From contig CP154957.1 of the NCBI GenBank assembly GCA_039621445.1, forward strand, positions 18,050,595-18,114,594: a DNA stretch of 64,000 nt, written 5' to 3'. Origin of the DNA: Euglena gracilis (Eukaryota > Euglenida > Euglenophyceae > Euglenales). The position numbers and the translations under genes were made by a program. Shown piece after piece: positions 50,301 to 58,600 of this stretch (the first letter of the stretch is position 1; each line of letters begins with the position of its first letter). The notes beneath the pieces are model-generated. The model was not told where the DNA came from and searched no databases. It saw nothing but the letters and a program-made list of their open reading frames with translations.

Positions 50301-53024
50301 TCAAGTTTTTTTTCCACCCCACAATCCCTGGGCCCAGCCCCACAACACTCCTGCCCACGGCCCGCCTCTTCAGCTCCCCGCTGCCCTGCTCACTCTCAGC
50401 CTCCACCCCACACCCCAGAGGTGCGCCTTTCCAGGGACCCATTCCGTAATTCTGTTGGGCCACACCCGAACCCACCAACTGCCCTCCGGCTCCGGCCCGG
50501 CGGGCCGTGTTGGCCGTACACCAGCTTCGAGTCGCAGGTGGTGGCGACGGAAGGGTATGCCGAGGCCCTGGCGGCGTTGCTGCCGTGCTGTTGGGTGTAC
50601 GCCCACGTGGGGGCCAGGCGGTTGGGGCAACGAACGCCCGGCGGAGCCCGGCAAAAGAGGTACTCCGGAAGGTGCTGCATTCCAAAGAGGAGGTATTGCA
50701 AAAAACTTACCATCCCCCCCCCATATGTTCTCCCTCACGCCTCCATTCCTCCACCAAAATGGTTGACTTTTGGTCCCAAACACCCGCCTCCCCCCATAAA
50801 AGTTGTTTTTTTTAAAGGAAATTTCATTCTCGATGTTTTCTGCTAAAAAAAAAAAATGCTGGACAGCCACGGATTTTTGTCTTCGGAGGTCCAAAATATG
50901 CAGAATTGGTCAAAAGTTTCCCAGGGCGAATCCGTTGTTTAAAATATCAATTTTTTGTATAATCGGCTTTTTGGGGGGGGTTCTTGCACTTTCGCTTTTT
51001 CTTGTTATTTTTTTCTTGTTTTGTTGTTGTTTTCTTGTTTCACTTTGACCCCGGTCGGGCCCAGTTTAGGAGATTTTTATGGGGAATTGTAAGCCAGCCA
51101 GCCCAACTTTTCCATTCTCTGAGCTGGGCAGCGGGTCCAGCTCAGGGGACGGAAAAGCAACCTATCCCGGGCAATTGTCACCCCTGGCTGTGCCGGCCAA
51201 ATTGTCCCCCCGGGAAATTGTCACCCCCCTCCGTGCTTCCAATTTTTCACCCCCCCCATTTGTAGTATTGCACTGTGAACTCTCTTTTTGCCGACACAAC
51301 TCGATTGATTTTTTTATTTCGCTGCAACGTGCTGAGAACTTTCGCATACCAAACGCTCTGCACAATGACACGACCATAGCTGCATTTTTGCTGCGTTTAC
51401 TTGTGTTTCAGATGGTGTTCTTGGTCCTTTGGTTTATATGTGGCTAACATGGGTGGGCAACTGACGCCCCCGAGAAATTGTCATCCCCCTCCGTGCTGCC
51501 CATTTGTCACGCGGCAATTGCCCAGGGGGGGGATGCGGGTAGCACAGCACGCCGTGTGTCAGGTCCCCCAGGAGGTGGAGAGGCCGCGTTGTGCCACCAG
51601 TACACCTCCCCCCCCCCAGCCGCCTGCCGGGGACCGTCATGCAGCGCCGCCGGCAGCAGCACGGCGCCGCCCCGGCCCGCCCCCCGCCGTACGACCACTG
51701 GATCGACGTCTACGCCGGCGCCGACACGCAGGCGGTCACCGCCCGCTTCCAGGCCCTCGTGGCCAGGGGGTCGCTGACTCTGGAGGGAACCCAATACTGG
51801 GGGGGGGAGGGGGTCCAGCCAGCCGGCAACATTTTTTCCAGCCAGCCCAGTGGACGCCCGGGGGGGCCTGGCGGGTGCTTGGTGGCCGGCGTAGTCAATA
51901 TGGGAAGTCCTGCCAGGCTCCGGCCACCTCCATGCGCACAGACAAAAAGGGGCAGGGGCGGAAAACAGCGCTGGGCTGAAGCGCGGAATAGCAGGCACCA
52001 AACAATCACCGCAGTGCACACGGCAGGGGTAGTATTGGTGATGGTGGTCGTGGTGGTCGTGGTCGTGGTCGTGGTGGTGGTCGTGGTCGTGGTCGTGGTC
52101 GTGGTGGTGGTGGTGGTTGGTAGTGGTGGTGGTGGTGGTGGTGATAGTGGTAGTAGTAGTAGTTCAACGACGCCCTGCGTGTGGCTGCCGCGGCGGCAGC
52201 CGCGGACGACGCCACGCGCCGCAGCATGGCGGAGAACTTCCAGCGGGCGTGCGTGCTGGGCAGGACGGCCTGGGCTGAGTGCCCCATGTGTGAGGGAGGG
52301 TCCCAGGGCTAAACATAATCTTAGAAACTCCGGCCGGGGAGGGCAGACCACCCCTCCCACCCCTTTTGACTTTTCCAGAGTCAAAGATTTCGTCGCGGTG
52401 CTGTGTTGGGTGGGGCCTCCCCACCTCCTGGGGACCGACACACGGCGTGCTGTGCCGGGTCGCTTTCCCATCCTCTGGGCTGGACTCGCTGCCCAGTTCA
52501 GAGGATGGGAAAATCGGGCTCTCATGGGACTCCCCTGACTGGAACTGGCCGTCAGGCCTTCCAGAGCAGCCATGGGGGTTCCTGGTGGCCCTGAGAGGCT
52601 GAAATATTGCTCCGTGGGCAGGTTTGGAGAGGTTTGGTATGAATGGTGCACGGGTGAAGCAAACATGGGAAACCGCTGCTTTGAGCTTCCAAAAAGTGAT
52701 CACAGGATGCAGAAAAAATTCCCAAAGGAAATTATTGGGCTATTGGGGAAATGAAAACGAACGTTCCATTACTGCACCTGGGGAACAAGGGGTAAATGAT
52801 AAAATGCATCAGGGTGTTCTCTGTGCATGACCAGGTGGAATACTTTCTCCATGCCTTGAAAGCTGAATGGCGCAGGGTAATCAGCTGCTGGAGACAAACA
52901 AGATCAAAGTCTTCGCTTGCCCTTCCCCTGTCCCATGCCTATCTGGAGCCCGGAGTTCATGTTCTGGGATGCCGCGTACAAGCAAGAGCAGTGGCCCACC
53001 TTCGGAGCCGAAGAGAGGGGCTGA
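44210..53024 (+). CDS. TenA/THI-4 family protein, gene B (tandem paralogue)
   Basis: Second TenA domain built from the same exon pieces as gene A but spread over 8.8 kb. The segments are SFLEELWASVQPVIAAIETM then PFLTQMVDGSLP; YYIEQDF; YVKHYGAALLLLSKHPGCPG; FAEVAETVEAAHHQEFMAQC; YTSFESQVVATEGYAEALAA then LLPCCWVYAHVG (Cys motif intact with Pro); YDHWIDVYAGADTQAVTARF; FNDALRVAAAAAADDATRRS then MAENFQRACVL; and EFMFWDAAYKQEQWPTFG to TGA at 53022. Parallel residues (HPGCP, VVATE, YAH.G, MFWDAA) show a recent gene duplication. One splice junction (47.6 kb) and the last exon join lack clear signals, so function is probable but unproven. No start ATG was located. Confidence 0.8.
44405..44522. repeat. 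GGATCCCACC decamer tandem repeat
   Basis: Eight or so GGATCCCACC units in two runs separated by GGGGATTTTTTCACC. The block ends CCGGAGATTTTTTTTCCATGCAC, a motif also seen inverted/shifted at 42785-42850. Related to the 43290 and 45360 cassettes. Confidence 0.85.
44580..45355. other. TenA gene B intron 1, T-rich with TTTGGCCATTTT words
   Basis: Repeated TTTTGGCCATTTTGG-like words (44660-44910) with no coding signal. A GACATGATTCGCGATGAC stretch at 45216 is open and follows TTGCAG but matches nothing in the family. Confidence 0.5.
45360..45545. repeat. Intron repeat cassette 2
   Basis: Same word order as 43290-43542, including GAGCCAAAAGGTGACTCAT, AAGGCAACCCACCGGA, GGATCCCACC units and GGAGACCAAAAACC. 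It sits in a different intron of the paralogue, so it is a mobile or recombining repeat rather than a relic of the gene duplication. Confidence 0.7.
45758..45784 (+). CDS. TenA gene B exon 2 (YYIEQDF)
   Basis: Acceptor CGTTTCAG/TACTAC. Reads YYIEQDFNQ, matching the F.YYI.QDY motif. The exon is very short; its donor is unclear. Confidence 0.7.
46165..47562. mobile_element. 1.4-kb foldback element with telomere-like motifs in its arms
   Basis: Ends GGCAGCATCACTCTTAATG (left) and, inverted, GGCAGCATCGCTCTTATTGG (right). Each end also forms its own hairpin (46172-46210; 47516-47555). Going inwards, both arms carry TTGATGGAA, then TAGGGTTAGGG-type repeats (46284-46310; complement 47459-47476), then TTTAGGC and ATTTAAACCGACC. 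The core is a tandem array of about 22-bp GCAAATGCCTAATTTTGGGT units, interrupted by a MITE. No ORF. It lies in an intron of TenA gene B. Confidence 0.75.
46582..46989 (-). mobile_element. 408-bp MITE, family A copy 2
   Basis: Reverse complement of the 13130-13536 copy with only scattered differences. Flanked by TA at 46580-46581 and 46990-46991. Removing it and one TA rejoins AAATGCT-TA-ATTTTTGGG, matching the repeat unit of the surrounding array. Confidence 0.92.
47635..47725 (+). CDS. TenA gene B exon 3
   Basis: Reads IYVKHYGAALLLLSKHPGCP then GGEAVEALRP, aligned with EYLRRFSDCLARLASHPGCP of gene A. No clean AG/GT was seen at either edge. Confidence 0.7.
47925..48342 (-). mobile_element. 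418-bp MITE, family A copy 3 (diverged)
   Basis: TIRs CCCCCCCCTGTGTCCAACGA and TTGGACACGGGG with TA at both sides (47923-47924; 48343-48344). Same internal order as copies 1 and 2 but with many substitutions (for example GCGCAACGCGCC for GCGCGAAGCGCC), so it is an older insertion. Confidence 0.8.
48343..49530. other. TenA gene B intron, no exon seen
   Basis: Mixed-composition sequence. A minus-strand open stretch of about 290 codons (48465-49346) has no family motif and ordinary composition, and is not called as a gene. Confidence 0.4.
49535..49605 (+). CDS. TenA gene B exon 4
   Basis: Reads FAEVAETVEAAHHQEFMAQC then E, before GTAAAC, a good donor (GAG/GTAAAC). Parallel to FSEEAKAVEGGHHREFLTEC in gene A. 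Confidence 0.8.
50505..50625 (+). CDS. TenA gene B exon 5, active-site Cys segment
   Basis: Reads YTSFESQVVATEGYAEALAA then LLPCCWVYAHVGA. Carries the full ALLPC.W.Y box. The 5' edge is approximate. Confidence 0.85.
50850..51135 (+). repeat. SINE-like dispersed repeat (diverged copy)
   Basis: GCTGGACAGCCACGGATTTT, GGTCAAAAG, T-rich stretch, CTTTGACCCCGGTCGGGCCC and AGCCAGCCAGCCCAACTTTT in family order. The B-box is degraded. Confidence 0.5.
51685..51768 (+). CDS. TenA gene B exon 6
   Basis: Reads PPYDHWIDVYAGADTQAVTA then RFQALVA. Aligned with YDRWIDMYAGGDFEKSVED of gene A. Confidence 0.85.
52040..52162. repeat. GGTCGTGGT trinucleotide-type repeat
   Basis: (GGT/CGT)n with a 3-bp period, ending GTAGTAGTAG directly at the start of exon 7. 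Part of the repeat could serve as the acceptor AG. Confidence 0.9.
52163..52262 (+). CDS. TenA gene B exon 7
   Basis: Starts right after TAGTAG and reads FNDALRVAAAAAADDATRRS then MAENFQRACVL. Corresponds to IADAAAKATPATLPRMRAHF and LRGCTL of gene A. Confidence 0.75.
52952..53024 (+). CDS. TenA gene B exon 8 (C-terminal)
   Basis: Reads EFMFWDAAYKQEQWPTFGAE then ERG and TGA at 53022-53024. Just upstream CTGGAG-CCCGGAG-TTC has a 7-bp insertion compared with the uninterrupted CTGGAGTTC of gene A. This is either the mark of an intron end or a frameshift. Confidence 0.7.
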
Positions 53025-53393
53025 CAGAGTCGCTTCCTCTTGCCATCGGCCCACCCCCACCCCCCCCTCCTCGCTCAGCCACCCGTGCTTCATCAAAGAG
53101 GTCACAGCATACCAGTCGCATCACACCTCCTTATCATTTGGCCGCAGAAATTTGGGTCCTGTGCCCTGTGCCGCTTTTGCGGCGCGTATCACGCAGCGTT
53201 GCCATTCACCGGATGCCATGTGCGTGACACACTGCTATTGCGAGTGTTTGGGTGCAGCCGAAAATTGTGGGCGCAAATGGTCCAAAACGGAAAAAAAAAT
53301 TGCGAAAATGGCGAAAAAAAGATTTTGGCCTTTTTGGGGCCGTTGCTGGCTCATGTTGGTGGCCACCAAGTGGTGTCTTTGAGTAGTTATCAC

Positions 53394-53667
53394 CAGGCTG
53401 TTTTTTAAGGTGGTGCCGACCCCACACCCGGGGGGGGGGGGTGCCTGGGCAGGCATTCCAAGGCACTCCCGATCCGACCCCCGCTGGGGGGGAGGTAGGG
53501 CACACGGTTAAAAGTGCCCTACTACTGCTAGCACAGACCCCGGCGCCAAAGGTACCGGGGAGCCAAAAATGGCCTATACGGGGGGAGGGTAGTGCCTGCC
53601 TGGGCAGGCACCCTAAGATACTCCGGACCCCACCCCCCGGGGTTGGTAAAAAAAAAACAGCCTGGGC
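53394..53667. mobile_element. Family C element, copy 2 (about 270 bp)
   Basis: Starts AGGCTGTTTTTTAAGGTGGTGCCGACCCC and ends GGTTGGTAAAAAAAAAACAGCC, the same ends as 41586-41784. It shares TGCCTGGGCAGGCA boxes and has an extra middle with CCGGCGCCAAAGGTACCGG. No clear target duplication. Confidence 0.7.
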
Positions 53668-54414
53668 TGACGTTAGGTTAGGTTAGGACTAAGGTCAGGT
53701 GACAACCTACGGGGGGGGGGGGGGAGAGAAGCAAGTTTTAAAAAATAACACCATTGATGACATAGATGTCCTGCCCTTTTAGTCCTCCAAGTAATTACCA
53801 CATGGACTGGTTAAAATAATGGGCCAACCTTGGCCATATTAGTGCAACTGTCCAGCGAAGACACGCCGATGGATTTTGGGCTACAATTTGTGTGATGGTT
53901 CGTGTTTGCCTGCCCCCCCCCCCATTCCCTCCAGGGCTCATAATGTCGCTGCATACCCGTTGGCATGATTGTTGCAGAGAAGCAGGCTTGAGCAACCAGG
54001 GACAGGACCTGGAGACGATTTGCTTGCATTGAATGTGTTAAATTTCACTCGGCTGAACGAATTACCTGGCAGTTGTACTCAGACAACACAACCTGCACCT
54101 GCTTGTACTGTCTGCTGTCAAATTTTTGAGCGTAATATGTCAATAAACTGGATGGCATGCAGGCAAAAAAGGAGTGGAGTACAACTGCGTGGAGTAGATT
54201 CGTACGTCGTAGGTGGCATGACAATGACAGCACGCGGCACAATGCACACCATATCATGCCACAAACAGGCGTGGGTTTGGGGGCCGGGCTACGGGAATCC
54301 CAGACCCGTGGGTGTTCTCGTGGGTGTCTGCCCATGGGCAGTACGCGGGGGAGGGTCCACCCCCCCCTCCCGGGCTTTCGGTTCAGTCCTGGGGGGGGGG
54401 GAGGACCCTGTCCC

Positions 54415-54571
54415 TGGGGCCGACCCCGCCGAGACAGACCGCTGGTGGCGGTGGCTGGCGGAGCAGTACGGCGAGCCGCGGCGCCACTACCACACCCTGG
54501 CCCACGTGGCGGAGATGTTCGCCCGCCTCGACGCCACCGCCCCACCCCTGGCCCTGGAGGACAGTCGCGTG
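54415..54571 (+). CDS. HD hydrolase exon 1
   Basis: Reads ADPAETDRWWRWLAEQYGEP, then RRHYHTLAHVAEMFARLDAT and ends LEDSRV before GTGTGC (phase 0). The frame is open further upstream through a poly-G tract, but that part is not family-like. Confidence 0.85.
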
Positions 54572-55488
54572 GTGTGCAGCTGCCAGCTGCCACTCCTTCA
54601 GAGGGGGGGGGGGAACGCCAGAGTGTAGGCCTAGGCCTAGCACCATCAAAGACAAGATTTTGATGGATTTCTCGTGCATCACTGTGCTTTTATGTATTTT
54701 GTGTGTTGTGTGTATCCCATGCGTTTCCCTTGTATGTATTTCGCATGTATGTCAGTTTTTTCTGATTTTGCGCAACTTATATTTATACATGGGTCTGTTC
54801 CTTGCAAGGGAACATCAACGGGACAGAAATGTATCTTTGGAAACATCATCACACCAGGGACGCACCGTGTCAGGACGTTTCAATAAAGCAACCCATTTCT
54901 GCCCCCAGATTGGGATTGTGATTCAGGAATTGGCATCAGACATCAGATTTGCAGGTGGGGGGGGACATTCTTTTTTGATGATTTAAAAATTATTATTAGG
55001 CACACCTTGCACATATATTCACACATCAATATGAGTGCGGTCATACAACAAACAACAGTATTGCAGCAGTCTGGGCTTTCAACGACGCGTTCAACATATC
55101 CAATGGCGATTTGTTTGGCATTTGGAATTTGAAAAGTAGCGTGAGTTGCTTCCGGTAGCAGTGAGCATCTGTTGATGAACCCTCTCCAACTTTCATAGTC
55201 CTCAGGACTAGGCTTTTTACCCGGGGCCCTGGGATCAGAGGAGGGAGAGCCCGGTGGGCCCTTCCCCCTTCCCGGGTTGTGGCTCAGGTGGCGCTGGCAG
55301 TGTTCTTCCACGACGCCGTCTACGACCCCGCCGCGAAGGACAACGAGGAGCAGAGCGCGGCGCAGTTCTGTTGCTTTGCGGCGGTGGCAGCCTCGGGTCG
55401 CTGAGGGAGGCGCCAAAGCAACCCAAGCGTGCGTTGTTGCTGTTGCTGCTGTTGTTGTTGTTGTTGTTGGTGTTGTTGGTGTTGTTGG

Positions 55489-55551
<63 letters not shown>

Positions 55552-55560
55552 CGTTGTTGG

Positions 55561-55603
<43 letters not shown>

Positions 55604-58600
55604 GGTGTGTCGTTGTGTTGTGGCCACGAAGGCTGAGCTGCTGATGCTGCTGCTGGTGTTGTGTTGCGGACTGCTGATGCTGTTGTTGTTGTTGTTGTCG
55701 TTGGGGTTTGTTTGTTGTTTGTTGTGTTGTTGGTTTTGTTGTTGTTGATTGCTGTCGGCCTCGTTCCACCCGAGGGGGGAGGGGCCTGCAGCCGTTCCCC
55801 TGCCCGCCCCTCCGTTTTCGATGCTGCCACCGGCACGCAACCGCCACCGCTATGCCCAGCCCCGTCGTAGGTATCGCCCCCCCCCACCCCCGCCGTGCCG
55901 GCAAATCTACCGGAGCCTCTGAATACGCAATCATTTAGCTTGTCTAAGCACCACCCTTGTCTAAAGACCCCCCGGGTTCTTACCCACCTTTTTGAAGGTA
56001 TCTCCTCAGGGAGGCTTATTATTTTGTGTGTGTGTGTTTAAGAGAAATTTCCCAAAAACTTGAAATTTTAAAACCGCCTGAAGCCTGATTTGGTGAGATA
56101 TTCTTGATTTTTTGATTGATTATCCAAATGCAACAGTGGGCCACCAAAATAGGGGATATTCTTTCCTTTTGGCGCGAAGCCAGTCAGCAAGCAAGCAAGC
56201 ATTTTGCAGTCAACTTGTCTAAACGCCACCCCCCTCATTCTTCCCCATCTTTTCCGGTTCTCAGACAAGGGAGGGAGGTGGGACACAACTGTTGAACCCC
56301 CCAACAAGGTGGGGAGCGGGGTGGAATGCCCTGGAGTGCCTGGGCATGCAGGCAACGCTGCCTGGGGCATGGGGTCAGATTTCAGTTTGGAGTGTGCCAG
56401 CAAGCAACCCCCCCCCCCTGGGGTGGTCGGCCAGGTCTTACAGTTCACCTTATCTGATCCTGATCTTCCTGTCAGTCCTGATCTTCCTCGTTGGGGGATC
56501 CCAGGTATTTCAAGTGAGAAGGGCTGGTTTTCGAAGCTGCATAAAATTTTCATTTCTTTTCATAATACAAAAAAAACTTGAAAATCTTGAAAATTGGCAT
56601 TTTTGCATGATGGAGGCAATTTTTTAGTGGAAAGCCGATGTTTTTTTGACATTTTTTTTGCATGTTATGCTTTTGTTATTTTTAAAATGCTTTTGAAAAT
56701 TTCCACAGGAAAATAGCTCCACTGCCCGAAAGCTGCAAGTTTCATTTTGCAAAATTTGGACCAATTGGAAAACAAACACTGATAATTCACATTAATAAAG
56801 AGTTGTTTACATAATGAAATATCAGTCATGCGGCTGGGTGAATCGGCAATTGGCAATCAGCAATTGCAAGTTTGCACCCCATTTTGTTTTGATGTGGTGC
56901 TTTTTGTTCGTTTTATTTTTTTCATTTTTTCTTCAAAAGGAGAATCAAAAATTGTTTTGCTGGTGCTTTTATGTTTTTTGTCAGAAGAAAAATCTAATGA
57001 TTGTTCAAAGTTTGTGCCATGTGGCGTTGGATATAACGTGCATGGTGAAAAAAGCGCTGATAAAATTTTGAGTGCTTATCCAACAAAAAAAATTATAAAA
57101 CCTCGCGGACCAGACGTCTGCTTGACTATTTGGAGACCTCCCCCTAAGCAAGGGGGAGGGGGAGGACAAATTTGGTCCATAAATCCGCCTGTCCAATTCA
57201 CCAATTTTTATGTGCGACACCAGACTGACATGCACAACCAGCCGAGCACTCCAACCAACGTGCACATCGTTGGACAATTTCCTCACAACCTGATTGCATA
57301 GTGTTGAAGTGTTCAAAATTTGTTGAATTTCCATCTATTGCACTACACGGTATATTTGGTCCAATTGGGTCCATAATAACAGTGAGGAATCGCGCTTCTG
57401 GTTGGAATTGCACAATCCCCCCCTTCATTTGATCATGAATGCCCACACCATAATGGGAAGTATTCCCATCCAAATGTCTGAGGACACAACAGATTCTCAG
57501 ATGTGGTTCGGAAAGCTGTGGTTTCAGCCTTTCACAAGTCTGAAAGCGACAGTTTCCGCGAATCGCATTTGGAACATTTTCAAGTTTTCAATACCGCATT
57601 CTGGAAATTTGGTGTTCCAAAATCATAAGCGCAGTATTGCTTTCCGCTGTGGTTCTCAAGGCCAGCCTGTCGTTCAAAGAATCCTCCGGGGTAACCCCCG
57701 AGACACTGCTCCGGCGCGTGTCCACAGACCGGGTCGCGGCTTTCATCCTTCAGACCAAGGACCACTGGGGCTGCGCCTCGGAGGACCCGGCGCTCCGGCG
57801 CTTTCTGGACGCCGACCTGGCCATCCTTGGCGCCCCCCAGCCCCGCTATGCGGAGTACGCCCGCCAGGTGTGGCTGGCAGCAGTTCTGGGGGGGGGGCAG
57901 GCTGACCGGCAGGAAATGGTGCACTTTTTTTGATTTCATGGTATTTAGTTCCAGAATCGCGATCAGTACCACTCCTGCCCTTGCGCCGGGTTCGGTTTTT
58001 TGACAACCAAACATCAGAGTCGATATCTGTGGTAATTTTGGGTGCTGTTTGGTTTGAGAAGCAAATTCAACCATACAGGAACAATTTCCCTCTTCAAATC
58101 GACGACTTGAAGGTTCCAATGTCTCACAATTTTGTGAAATTAGGATTTGCTTGTGGCAGGAAATGAGAGTACCGTGCGGTCATCACTAGTCGTTTGATGA
58201 AACGAGCTTTCAGTTGAGTGGTGAGTTTGTGACTGAACGATTGGCAAAGCCCGAGATGCGCTCGCAATCGTCGGAATTTGGGTGAAATACAAAGTAGCAT
58301 CGTGGTGGTTGATTTTGATCCAGATGGTTGGAGAAAAAAAAATTTGTCGGGTTAGCCGACTGGCTGGCTTGCTGGCTGGCTGGCCAGCAAGCTGCTTGGA
58401 TGGCATGGGCGCGCAATTTTCCACAACTCATTTGGTTGGTTTGAATTTTTTTGTTTTGAATTGCAGTTTTTGGTGGCGATTCTGCTTCGTTTGCGTTTTT
58501 TTTTGCATTGATGTGCATTCCTGATTTCTCTACCACCTTTTTTTTCACAGCTTTGTCTGTCGCCATAGTTGCTGTAATTGATCTCTGTTTGTGTCTTGTT

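Larger units (their letters stand above)
51541..52457. repeat. Inverted repeat pair bracketing TenA gene B exons 6 and 7
   Basis: AGCACAGCACGCCGTGTGTC (51541 onwards, followed by AGGTCCCCCAGGAGG) pairs with the inverted CCTCCTGGGGACCG then ACACACGGCGTGCTGTGCC (to about 52457), about 33 bp with few mismatches. The right copy is followed by a separate TTTCCCATCCTCTG/CAGAGGATGGGAAA hairpin (52466-52512). Confidence 0.7.

Noticed and set aside
55235-55934. Gln/Asn/Thr-rich open frames of about 200-300 codons on the minus strand
   Set aside because: Produced by the TTG/CAA repeat; frames on both strands are open and none extends into conserved sequence.
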